64,000 nucleotides of DNA from Plasmodium coatneyi (taxonomy: Eukaryota; Apicomplexa; Aconoidasida; Haemosporida; Plasmodiidae). Below the pieces are notes generated by a model. It did no database searches. It saw only the letters and a program-made list of their open reading frames with translations, and was not told the origin of the DNA. Position numbers and translations under genes: made by a program. The stretch is from NCBI RefSeq assembly GCF_001680005.1, contig NC_033563.1:372001-436000 (forward strand). The letters are read 5' to 3'. How positions within the stretch are numbered: position 1 is the stretch's first letter; every line of letters begins with the position of its first letter. Below are positions 46,915 through 57,313 of this stretch, in pieces.

Positions 46915-47928
46915 CGCCACATTCGTATGTGATGTAACATTGAATGAATATAATGTCTACACCATCCCTCCTTCCCATAAATTATCGACAAAATACAATG
47001 TTTACCCTTCCCCTCCCCAAGATCTATAATGAATTATACCTAAGGGAACAACAAAGAACCATTTTTGGGGGGTATGGAATGTGGAAGGAAGGAAAAATTT
47101 TATAAAATAGCATGAATACATTTAATAAAAAAAAAAAAAAAAAAAAAAAAAAGGAAAAAAAAAAAAAAAAAAGAAAAAGAAAGCTCACTATTTACGAATG
47201 TGTGTGTTCTCCAACACTCAAATGGTTGGTGTCTCCCCTTTTTTTTTTTTTTTTTGTCCTTTTTTTCTTTTTTTCTGCGGTTGGCTAATAATAACCATTG
47301 AGTTCATTTATTTTATTTTATTTTATTTTATTTTTTCTTTCCTTTTCCTTCTTTATGCGAGTGCGGGTGTGAGTGTTGTGTAGTTCGTGTCAATTTTTTT
47401 TTTTTTTTTCTTCATTTAAAAATTCAAATTTTTTTGAAACCATGCGTGATTCTTGAGGTCACTGAAGGAGTGTCTTCTTTTCGAGCACAGCTGAGGAGGG
47501 GAGAGGAGAAGGAATAAGTTATCGGCGGTGGTGCGGCATAGTAACGCTTTTCGGACGTACACCCGCAAAAATGGCACCACCAAAGTGTACACCAGCAAGA
47601 GTGGTGAAGCAGAAGCGACTTCACCAGATCGGGTATACACAAAGCACGGTACTTCACACCAGCATGTGGTGAAAAAAAAAAAGCACAACCGCGGTTACAA
47701 AATTACCTACTTTGACGCATCTTCCCCTCGCCCCCCCTCTGCGAGAGAGCGAAAAATTTCAAAAAACTTTTCCTTTTCTCCATTAATAAGTGGGGGGCCA
47801 CACTTTTGGCAGCCCTTCCCATTCGGAGCTGCCTTCCCCCCTTTTCTTTTAGCTATGCATTTATGCCGCCAAGTGTGAACTTCCCCGAAGGGACGAAGCA
47901 GACAACTCCTCCGTCTATCCAATAAACA
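46915..47928. other. Edge of the variant island
   Basis: Long poly-A (47126-47175) and poly-T runs mark the boundary. Base composition returns to that of the core after about 47.45 kb. Two weak coding-like pieces (47416-47490 minus; about 47498-47720 plus) are discussed as findings. Confidence 0.5.
47416..47490 (-). pseudogene. Possible orphan terminal exon resembling a kinase C-terminus
   Basis: A CCTCAG acceptor opens a 24-codon frame reading SKRRHSFSDLKNHAWFQ before the stop at 47416, like subdomain XI of protein kinases (R.....L..H.WF). No kinase body is found upstream on this strand within the next 1.3 kb, so this could be a remnant at the island edge or chance. Confidence 0.2.
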
Positions 47929-48303
47929 ATGAGAGTAATCCTCCCGTGGATAATAAGCTCCTTTTTTGCCCTTGCGTTGGTACATGCCTTTGAAAATGTA
48001 AAAAGTAGAAGATGGGATCTCCACTAGGGAAGAACAAGCATATAAATATGTGTACACAGGGGCCTGTGTGCAGAAAATTTTTCCAATCATTCTAATTCAC
48101 CCTCCTTCCAGCCTCCCCTTACGCAGGAAGTTAAGCAAGAAATTGCAGTTATCCACAAGAGCGTCGTGAAAAAGGTGCCGCTAAAAACGTGGCTCGACTT
48201 AGTGAATAACTCCATGCCTACACATGTCAAGTTTTCATCCATCACACATGTGCTCCTCCATCCCCCCCGTATCTCATTCACTTTTCCAAGTACACATTTT
48301 TAA
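47929..48303 (+). CDS. Putative short secreted protein, two exons
   Basis: Exon 1, 47929-47997, encodes MRVILPWIISSFFALALVHA and three more residues, a textbook signal peptide with a likely cleavage after VHA; the donor is GTAAAA. Exon 2 enters in phase 0 either at 48112 or at 48127 (CCTTCCAG or TTACGCAG acceptors) and continues QEIAVIHKSVVKKVPLKTWL and onward to a stop at 48303. The product is about 85 residues, with no cysteines and a mildly basic middle. No family recognised. A further intron near 48235 is possible, which would change the C-terminus. Confidence 0.4.
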
Positions 48304-49116
48304 CCACCGTAATCATATTAAAATCGCTTCCCTTAAAATAGAAACCACGCGTCTTTTGCAACTGCGCGTCCTTTGCAATGTGCGACGTATGCAAATCCCA
48401 AGGGGGGTATTCCCCATCGCCCCCCCCCGGGAGGCACTTTCATACGACTTGGCTTAAAAAAAACAAATGTACTCCTTTTCATTTTTTATCGTAAAAGGGA
48501 AAGCACTAGCCATTTGGCGAAAAAAGAAAAAAAAAAAAAAAAAAATACAAAAATGGGTAATATTCGCATGAACGGTTCATGCAATTACGCGGCAATAGAA
48601 TAATTCTCCCCCTTTCGCGTTTTTTTTTTTTTTTTTTTTTTCCATCTTGCACATTCAGGCAAAAAAAATACCATGCGCAGCGCACATGCAAAAAAAAATA
48701 AATTCCCCAAAAGGAAGATGAACAAAATGTTCTCTTTCCAGTAGTATGAAAGAAAAAATGGGTAGACGCGAAAGAATACATTCAAAAAGGAGGCAACGCG
48801 AGGTATGCTAAAAATTGTTGCTCGCCTTATGCGCATCATTGTGTATCGCGGAAAAATTGCTTCCTTCCCGATTTGGGGAAGGGCGTACTTGCATTTGATA
48901 AAGAGGGCTAAGCGTGACAAAGGCGATCGGTCTGTTGTGCGATATGCCCCATGCGACCCCTTCATGAGGAATAGACCGCTAAGGGGGAAAAAAAAAAAAA
49001 AAAATAAATAACACACAACTGTGCGCGCAATAGTGCAAACACAAGTGTATGCACAATTGTATGCACACAGGAGTATACACTTCCAGACAATTTTACCCAC
49101 CGAAGAGACCACCCCT
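48304..49116. other. 5' region of the B-box gene
   Basis: Intergenic, with poly-A/T runs at 48525-48545 and 48620-48641. The frame of the B-box gene is open back to 49021 but has no ATG before 49117. Confidence 0.6.
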
Positions 49117-52100
49117 ATGAACGACAAAATCGTCATCCGCGAGCCGCTGTTCGTGGCGCCAAACGAGCAAGATAACTTTTTCAGCAGGGAAAGGAAAGAG
49201 GGGGCGAATCTGATCAACCATATAAGCACAAATGGGCCATACAAAAGGTGTGAAAGGTTGGAGCAGGATGGAGGAAACGAACAGCAGAATGACCCCCCCC
49301 AGTTAAACGAAAGAGAAGATATGAGCTGTTTTGTGAAATACAAAGGAGACATTCACAATTTAAGTCACGAAAAAAATGTTTTCAATTCGTGCAGAAAAGG
49401 AGAAATAAACGCCAAGTACAACATAATGGAAAATATACACGATGTGCACTACACGAACAAAAGTACAAAAAACTTGAACGACTTTTTGAAACATGTGAAG
49501 ATCAATCATACTGCTCCTTGTGTGGGTGAGTTCAGGACCTGCATGAATTGCTTCGTGAGCATTTCAACACTCTTTTGCAAAACGTGCAACATATTTCTGT
49601 GTGCAGTGTGCAGTATTAAATTGCACAAAAATGAGCAGGACCATATTATCAATGTGGCCAGCAGTGGCTTGTTCCAAAATGATTATTCCTACAATGATGT
49701 CATCGTGAAGGAGAAGGACAAATGGCTAGTCGAAATGGACAATAATATCCCAGTTAAAATTAGGGAGAAATGTTCTGTACATACAAGTGAGTATGTAAAA
49801 TATGCCTGCAAGACATGTCAGTATATTTTACTATGTACTGACTGTTTGCTGAATGACCCTGTGCATGTGCAGAATGAAGCGGATGGGGGGAGGAACACCA
49901 CTACGGAGAAGCGGCAAGATGGGTCAAACGGGGGGGATAAGGGAGAGGAGAATAATGACAGTGGAAATGCAACTCTCCCGTTTGGTGTATCCTCATTGGG
50001 GGGAAAAAAAAGTGAAGGACAGATGATCGATATGACCCTACGTGGTAACTCTAGCAGTGGAGGCAACGCACCACCAATCCAAACTATCGTCAGCATAGAC
50101 AAAAAGGGGGAAGCAACCACCGTCACAACAATCGATCAAAACGACCTGGTTCACCTCAAACCGGGGTTCAAACTAATCCGCGGTAGTCACGAAATATACA
50201 CCCTGGTGGACGCAAAAAATGAAATAAAACAAGAACTAAACGACAAGCTAGAAGTCTTGTGTAAAAAGTCGTTAGTTCTGAAGAATACAATCCCCTCCCT
50301 CAGGAACATCTACAAGTATGGAAAAATCACGAGCAAAAATGTGAAGAGGTCCATAAGGGCTTCCTTCACCATTACGAATACCTTCCTGGAGAAAAAAAAA
50401 AAAAAATTACATCAAGAGTTGAAAATGGTACAGGATAGAAGCACCCAATTCCTAGCAAAAATGGACGAACAGAGAATCAACTACCACAGCTATTTGGAGA
50501 GGAAGAAAAATGAACTTCAACACATGGTTAAGTTAAGTGGTCGAAATGCAGGACTGTCTCTGGACTACTATGTGGAAAAATTAGAATCGTACAAGTGTCT
50601 ATTTTTTTCAAAGGACAATTTAATAGACATAGAAAAGAAGCTAGAGATTCCGCACTCCAAAATGAAGTCGGAGCATTTACCTTCTTTAGTAGAAACAATG
50701 AAAGTAGATGTTTTAGAAGCGAAAAAAAGCGTCAGTGATAGTTCTGCACTGATTAGGAAGGAATTTGAAAAGCTCTTCAATTGCAGCAGCGAAATTTCTG
50801 TCTACCCTGCGCATTTTAAAGACATCCTCCAGAAGAGGATATACGACAGGCACAGAGTAGAACCCGTAGATGGAGAGGCGAAAAGACGGCAACGATACTT
50901 TCACGTTTTGCCATTCACCGATCTGTATATGAATATGGAGGTGACCTACCAGCAGCAGTTTTGGCGGAAAGATTCCCTACATCAGAAGTGGGAAGTAAGA
51001 ACCGTTTCGCTGCGCTCCATTTATTTGTGTGTGCACACTCACGCGGATGAAGTGGTAAAGAACCATGTGGGTAGTAACTGCGTGGGTGTCTGTACGGATG
51101 ATTCTCCCAAAAGTAAAAGTGGTTCTACCCAAAATGAACACTTCATCTCAAAAAACGAGATAAATAACTTCAGCAATGACATTGAATCTGTTGTGAATAT
51201 CGCCAACGTGAGCATCAAGCTGTTCTCAGACCCGGACATAACGAACATAACAATTCTAGAAAAAAGGAACCACCCGTATGGGATAGAAATAACGGAATAT
51301 AATGAGAAGAAGGATTTGTGTGGCTATTGGCTGTTGACATGTAAGAAGGAGAGCGATGTGAATACCCTATTCAACACGTTGGTGAGTCTGAAAAAGGAAA
51401 ACAAAGGGTCGACACTCATCCCTTCCTTTCATCCAAAGATAAATATGAGCAACCCCATGTTTCACTTCCACCACAAGAATGTAAACTCGGTGTACAAGCA
51501 CTTGGCAGCAAACCTGGTGGAGCAGCCAGTTGTGCTCTCCGTCGGGGAGGACCCTCACATGGGGGAGATTGAAGAGAATCGCTTGGGGGGGAAACAGGAC
51601 AGCCTCGAAACTGTACAAAGCGGCGACACCGCTAATTACAATTATGACCGCTTCATGAGGGACTCCAGCCTGCTGTACTACTACGATGGAATGGACGATC
51701 CGGACTATCTCCAGAATGTGAAGAAGTACCAAATTGAAGACCTTGTCCCTGGGCAGATAAATTTATCCGACTCGAATGACCAGATGGCACTAGCCGAGTG
51801 CAGCCAGAATATGTGTGCTGAATCTAGTAGTGCAGAATCCATGAACCCGTTTTCCCTTCGTAGAAGTGCGCTGGGGGAGAGTCAATTAGGGGGGGGACAA
51901 CCTCAAACGAACGTCCCCCGTGAGAAAGTGTCTGCACAGGAGGGAGTAGGCACAGCTAGACTACGCCCCTTGGTGGGGGTTCACCCAAAAAGGAAAAACA
52001 TAAACCCACCAGATGTAAATATCAATACTGTGAAGCCTAATTTAGTGCAAGAGGAGCAGCACTTTATGTGTCTAAATGTGGGTTCTAATTTTTCTCATGG

Positions 52101-53679
52101 GGACTACACTCCGCGGATGTATAGCCAGGGGGTACAGATCATGAAGGGGGTGAACGTAGGTATACATACAGGTTGTTACTCGAATGGGGATGCACAAGGG
52201 GGGAGTTTCCTCACCGGTGGTATTCCAGTTAGTGGTCCACGTGATGACGAAGGAAGGAACGTTGGAGAGCAGACGAATGAGCACTTGGTGGAAAGGCGCA
52301 ACGGTGATCATATCGCGCACGTTTCAGATGTCACCAGGGAGGGCAACTATGGAGACAAACTGGGACTGAAGAATGGTCTTATCTTAAGCAATCTCCATGT
52401 GGAAGAGGGCATGGATGCTTGTAGTGGTACCAGGAAAGGAGAACCCCACGCGGAGGAAGAACCCAAAAGGGGAGATACAAAAGTGAGCGACCTGGAGGAA
52501 ACATTCGCCAAAACGGGGGAGTTACTGAACAATGAGGAAGTTACAAAGTTCCTGCGCAGATTGGATTGGGCGGAAAACATGAGTGGTGGTTTGCATGAAG
52601 TGGGTCCTGAGTCGGCTACTAGAGCACACAGCTACTGTAAGACGAAGCGACTGACTGATGAGAGGCAATCCCCTACAATCGAAACGGAAGCGAATAACAC
52701 TCCTGGACGCCTGAACGAACAGGATCATAGAACCCGTAATGGAGATTCAAAGGGAGAGCCAAACGGGGAACGTTTCAGTAAGGTTTACTCTGATGGGGGT
52801 CCCTCTTGTGATGGCACGCCTATGAATGGAACTGCCCTTTTTCCACATGACAGTGAGAACAATACGATGCAGGTAGATAGCCGTGTGAGGAGGGAAAACC
52901 TAGTAGGGGCGAGCCCACCTTGTGGTGAGAAGGAAGGAGATGCCCTGATTACCGTTGAAGATAATTCCTCTGTGCGGGCTTCTGCAGAAGTGATGAACCC
53001 TTTTAGAAAAATGAACAACTCAGAGAGGGAGGGTTTTCCCGTGGGAGAGATGAATGCAAAAGTGCCTTTCAAATGTGGAAGTAATCCCAATGAGAATCCC
53101 CAGAAGGGAAGAAAAATTGATACTGTGCTGAGTGATCAACGGGAGGATTTGGATGAAAATGAGGGGACTACCCCGGGGGGGGCCATAATCAGTGGAGACG
53201 GAAATGAAAAAGTGCGTCCCAACGGAGTGCACACAGATGAGCAGATCCAGAAAGGGACTCACTCACAGACACGTAATAAAAACTGCGTGATGCGTTCCCC
53301 AATGGAGGACCTTCCTCGGGAAGAAGATAACAGAACAGAGATCTCCCCAACCCGGATGGACAACCGCGCCGCTACATCCAACCTTAAGGCAATTCTAAAG
53401 CCAACACCTCTTCACGCCAACGGGGGTGCGAGAATAGTCCAGGGGAGAATGAGAAGTGGCGTAGGACGGTTCCTGTTGCAAAAGGAGGAGAGTAATAAAA
53501 TCCCACCCCCTAAGAAGAAGAAGAATAAAGATAGTGCAGGAACCTCTGCAGTTTCCACTTCCAAGTCTATTACTCGCCTCAAGACGCTTCACGACGAATT
53601 GACCCCAGCGGGAGACGTCCCTGAGAGTGTAATCAGTCGAGTGATGAGCCAGATAGGCAGTAAAAGGTTGGGATCCTAA
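49117..53679 (+). CDS. Double B-box zinc finger protein with PH-like region
   Basis: Single exon, 1520 residues from the first in-frame ATG. Residues about 140-180 form B-box 1 (C..C, then CKTCNIFLCAVCSIKLHK...DH). Residues about 219-255 form B-box 2 (CSVHTSEYVKYACKTCQYIL, then C..C and H). A coiled coil rich in Lys/Glu spans about 385-530. Residues about 605-770 look like a PH domain: WEVRTVSLRSIYLCVHT, an insert, then ITILEKRN, YGIEITEY, YWLLTCKKES and an amphipathic C-terminal helix. The last 700 residues are disordered. The B-box plus coiled-coil order recalls TRIM proteins, but no RING finger precedes it. A plausible role is scaffold or membrane-linked regulation; function unknown. Confidence 0.7.
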   Translation: MNDKIVIREPLFVAPNEQDNFFSRERKEGANLINHISTNGPYKRCERLEQDGGNEQQNDPPQLNEREDMSCFVKYKGDIHNLSHEKNVFNSCRKGEINAKYNIMENIHDVHYTNKSTKNLNDFLKHVKINHTAPCVGEFRTCMNCFVSISTLFCKTCNIFLCAVCSIKLHKNEQDHIINVASSGLFQNDYSYNDVIVKEKDKWLVEMDNNIPVKIREKCSVHTSEYVKYACKTCQYILLCTDCLLNDPVHVQNEADGGRNTTTEKRQDGSNGGDKGEENNDSGNATLPFGVSSLGGKKSEGQMIDMTLRGNSSSGGNAPPIQTIVSIDKKGEATTVTTIDQNDLVHLKPGFKLIRGSHEIYTLVDAKNEIKQELNDKLEVLCKKSLVLKNTIPSLRNIYKYGKITSKNVKRSIRASFTITNTFLEKKKKKLHQELKMVQDRSTQFLAKMDEQRINYHSYLERKKNELQHMVKLSGRNAGLSLDYYVEKLESYKCLFFSKDNLIDIEKKLEIPHSKMKSEHLPSLVETMKVDVLEAKKSVSDSSALIRKEFEKLFNCSSEISVYPAHFKDILQKRIYDRHRVEPVDGEAKRRQRYFHVLPFTDLYMNMEVTYQQQFWRKDSLHQKWEVRTVSLRSIYLCVHTHADEVVKNHVGSNCVGVCTDDSPKSKSGSTQNEHFISKNEINNFSNDIESVVNIANVSIKLFSDPDITNITILEKRNHPYGIEITEYNEKKDLCGYWLLTCKKESDVNTLFNTLVSLKKENKGSTLIPSFHPKINMSNPMFHFHHKNVNSVYKHLAANLVEQPVVLSVGEDPHMGEIEENRLGGKQDSLETVQSGDTANYNYDRFMRDSSLLYYYDGMDDPDYLQNVKKYQIEDLVPGQINLSDSNDQMALAECSQNMCAESSSAESMNPFSLRRSALGESQLGGGQPQTNVPREKVSAQEGVGTARLRPLVGVHPKRKNINPPDVNINTVKPNLVQEEQHFMCLNVGSNFSHGDYTPRMYSQGVQIMKGVNVGIHTGCYSNGDAQGGSFLTGGIPVSGPRDDEGRNVGEQTNEHLVERRNGDHIAHVSDVTREGNYGDKLGLKNGLILSNLHVEEGMDACSGTRKGEPHAEEEPKRGDTKVSDLEETFAKTGELLNNEEVTKFLRRLDWAENMSGGLHEVGPESATRAHSYCKTKRLTDERQSPTIETEANNTPGRLNEQDHRTRNGDSKGEPNGERFSKVYSDGGPSCDGTPMNGTALFPHDSENNTMQVDSRVRRENLVGASPPCGEKEGDALITVEDNSSVRASAEVMNPFRKMNNSEREGFPVGEMNAKVPFKCGSNPNENPQKGRKIDTVLSDQREDLDENEGTTPGGAIISGDGNEKVRPNGVHTDEQIQKGTHSQTRNKNCVMRSPMEDLPREEDNRTEISPTRMDNRAATSNLKAILKPTPLHANGGARIVQGRMRSGVGRFLLQKEESNKIPPPKKKKNKDSAGTSAVSTSKSITRLKTLHDELTPAGDVPESVISRVMSQIGSKRLGS

Positions 53680-54097
53680 GGGTGCAAAAAAATGTGGCAG
53701 CAACTTTGTTTGGCTAGGTGGAGGGAGGAAGCATCACTCCATGGTACCAGGCGTGTTCACAGCTGTACCCCTCCTGCGTTTGCATGTAACTTCACGTTTG
53801 CAATGCGTTTGAGTTTGAGTTCGTGTTTGAGTTTTTTTTTTTTTTTTTTTTTTATTCGTGTTGACCACTTCCACACGCGCACAGTGTAGTGTCGCACAAT
53901 TGTTTCACGAATGGGAAGAAGCGACCTCTGTGTCCACTTCCCGCAAGGAGGTTCACGCAGACAGCGACAACATAAATTGATTTCGCCATTTATGCGTATG
54001 GTTAGCGCGTGTACGACTTGGTGTCATACAGGGGGAATACAGTTCTCACTGCTCGCACGGGATGGGTCACCGCCGCGTTGCCAGTCGGTCACCCCTT
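53680..54097. other. Convergent spacer
   Basis: Between the B-box gene and the CCT eta gene 3' ends. It contains TTTGAGTTTGAGTT-type direct repeats next to a 22-base poly-T (53805-53853). No gene. Confidence 0.6.
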
Positions 54098-55866
54098 TCA
54101 GGCGTACGGGTTGCGTGGGCCCTTGTCGGCGTTGCTGGCCGGGTTCTTTATAGTCTCATCGATAGAGAGGATAAGGCAGGCAGCTTCCGTAGCGCTGTAA
54201 ATTACGTTTCTCTTAATTTTTGTAACTTCAAAAATGCAGTGTTCATACGCATTGATGATGTCTCCCTCCTGGCAGTCAACTCCGTACCAGATGTCACTTG
54301 TCTCCTCGGAGTGCTTCTTCCTGAGTTTGTTCAGAATATCTGTAGAATCATAACCAGCATTGTGGGAGAGGTGTCTAGGAATGGATTCAAGAGCCTTTGC
54401 GAAGGAGTACAGAACGATTTGTTCCTTGTTGCAAATGGATCTGCTATATATTCTAAGATGCTTAGATAGTTGCATCTCTATAGATCCCGCTCCAGGAACA
54501 ATTTCTGAATTTCCAATGCATCTGAGCACAATCATAATGGCGTCATTAATTGATCTCTCCACTTCTTCGATGAATTGGTTAGCCCCTCCTCTGAGGATAA
54601 TGGTGACTGACTTGGTCTTTAGGCATTCCTTAAAAATGTTGTATCTTTCATTTCCTATTTGTATTTCCTCGAAGACACCACAGTTACCTAAAACACTTTC
54701 GTTTAGATTGAATAGCGACGTCTGTACGATAGCACCTGTTGCGTTTGCAGTTCGTTTTAGGTCTGCATCTTCCACTCTGCCTGCACAGAAAATATCATTG
54801 TCTGCAAAAAACTGGGTGGCTATATCGCCAATTGGAAGTCTAGACAGAACGATGTTTGCTCCACTTTCTTTTATTAAGTTCAATTTTTTAAAAATGATTT
54901 CCCACTCGGCTTGGACAATGGAGTTGTAGTCACTTGGGTTGTCAATCCTCACTTCTGCATTTTCCTTCTCCGCTTTTAATTCTAATTCTACATTTAGGAG
55001 GAGTATCTTCGGGTTCAGGAATGTTTTGGGTTGTTGCTCAAATCCTGCATAAGAGAAGGTCTTTTTAAACGCCACTCCGTAAATCAGTTGTGTATCTAAG
55101 CAAGAACCACCAGTCACTTTCTTAATACCTATATTTGATTTATCCATATTTTCTCCTAATTTGTATACAGCATTTACCACCAGTTCGCTAAAAAATGCCT
55201 TATGATTAGAAACAAGCTTCGAGTTTAATGCGGTTTGTGCACACTTTATTAGGATTTCTTTTTTTTCCTCTTCGCTTTTGCTCACGAAGCGAAGACTGAG
55301 ATCATTCAATTTGTTGATGGCTACTGTACATGCGTTTCTGAACCCATCAATTATCATATTGGGTTCTATCCCATCGTTAATTAATTGTTTCGCTTCGTTT
55401 AGTAACTCTCCTGCTACTACTACCACGGAGGTCGTTCCGTCTCCCACTTCTTCATCTTGCGATTTAGCAATATCTACTAAAATGCACGCTGCGGGGTGAG
55501 AAATGTTTAGCAGATTCATCACCGTGGCGCCATCATTTGTTATAGTAACATCCTTATCCGTGTAGATAAGCTTGTCCATGCCTCGGGGTCCTAGGGTCGT
55601 CTTTATTATGTCTACGATAATTTGGCACGCATTTATGTTCCGTATAATTTGGCTCTTCCCCTGGGCCTTGTCCGTGCCTTCCTTCAGCAGCACGATGGGT
55701 AGCGACTGCGGGGAAAAAGCAGATTGTGACGTGAAGGAGTGTGAGAAGAAGAAGTGATATATGTAGTGATAGGAGAAGCAGCGTGGGGTGAACTCCGAAG
55801 TTTCACCCCCATTGCTCTTCATTCCTCCCCTTGGGGACGAGGGGGCCTTACCATTAAGTGACTCAT
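54098..55866 (-). CDS. CCT7: T-complex protein 1 subunit eta (CCT7)
   Basis: Two exons: 55852-55866 (MSHLM, donor GTAAGG) and 54098-55705 (acceptor CCGCAG), together 540 residues, close to the usual 543. Key group II chaperonin motifs are present: TTLGPRGMDKL, NDGATVMNLL, and the ATPase loop GDGTTSVVV with its Asp. IVPGAGSIEMQLS stands where most subunits have GGGA.E. The eta-specific signatures are LLKEGTD near the start, NAGYDSTDILNKLRKKH and the C-terminal ACLILSIDETIKNP. It is part of the cytosolic eight-subunit ring that folds actin and tubulin. A five-codon first exon is unusual but the phase and ATG are clear. Confidence 0.95.
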
Positions 55867-57192
55867 TTTGGAAGAGGCGACGTGGAGGTAGTCAAATGGC
55901 TTAATCCCGTTTGTAGTACTTTCTTCACCTCACGGACGTGGTGAGTAACGCAAAAAAAAAAAAAAAAAAAAAAAGTAGCAAACTAGGAGAAACAAAGGCA
56001 GCGAAAAATTATACCGCCATACAGGTCTGTATGTTTTTTAACGGTTAACTTGTTTTTTGCACTCCCGTTGCATTGATTCCCCTTTTTTGTCACTGACTTG
56101 TGGGCATTAAGTTGGCCTCATATTACACTTCCATTTGGGGGGGAGGTATATTCCACTTGGCATGAAAAACACTTCACTTACGAATTGAACACGAGGTTAT
56201 AGCTACTTCCACAAGAGGGAAAGAAGCGCATACAAAAAAAAAAAAAAAAAAAAAATATGGTCCTTCGGAATGCCCTTCTGAAAAAACATCACATGCAACC
56301 TTCTTTATTTTTCCTGTTGTTACTAGGGTATTTTTTTTTTTTTTTTTTTTCCTCGTGAGAAAAAAGAAATATATGGCGGCAGCAGTTTTCGCCTCTCTAC
56401 ACGTGTGGGGGTGCGTTCGCCCAAATGGCAAGTTGCGGCAGTAGGGGTGACTTTCCTTTGCGGGCCTGACTACGCATAAGCAGGGCATATAAAGGAGAAT
56501 AAAATAAAGTACTTCCGTGTTTTACCGGCACTATATAGCAAAAATGAATAAAGTGCCTATCGCAAAATAGAGAATCGGAATCCAAGAAAAAATAAAAATA
56601 AAGTATCCGTACAGTGGACTCAGACTAATTTACCAGCAGCGCCATTATTATACCTCCCACACAACCGTATGCACACCCGTGGAAGGTACATTCCTATTTG
56701 AAAAGGCCGGCCCCTACACCTTTCCCCCATTTGACCCCATGCGTTACGCGGAAAAATAAAGAATTGATCACCACTACAGAGGGAAAATAGTATTTCCCTA
56801 ACTTGCTTAAGTTCTTATCGAAAGATTAAGCATAAAAGAAATAAATAAAAAAAAAAAAAAACGGATGCGGGAAAACGTTACGTAGCACATCATTGTACAC
56901 TTTCCCATTTGCGCAAAAGGGGAGAGCTTCAGTGAAGGGGAAAGCCAACTGTGCACAAACTACTTAGCTGCAGCGTGGGCAGTCCCCCATGCCGAGCAAA
57001 ACACACTTTAAAAGAACCACATGCAGGAAGCGCACTTCAAAAGTGAGCAACATTTCCACATGTGCGTCTTGCGCAGATCGCACCTTGCGAACGTGACGCA
57101 AAAAAAGAAAAAAAAAATTGTCTTGTTTTACCCCCCGTCACGATGGCAACCTTCTTTTCGCCTGAACAAGTCAGGTAGAAATGACGAATGGG

Positions 57193-57227
<35 letters not shown>

Positions 57228-57313
57228 GTGGGGCTCATTGTTAGCATCTTCTTCTGCTTCTTCGTCCACTTTCCCCATTTTTTTCCCTCCATCCACTACG
57301 CATACCCCCCCAA
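55867..57313. other. Intergenic, no gene recognised
   Basis: Poly-A or poly-T runs at 55951-55974, 56233-56255, 56331-56350 and 57195-57225. The remaining sequence shows no convincing frame. Confidence 0.6.
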
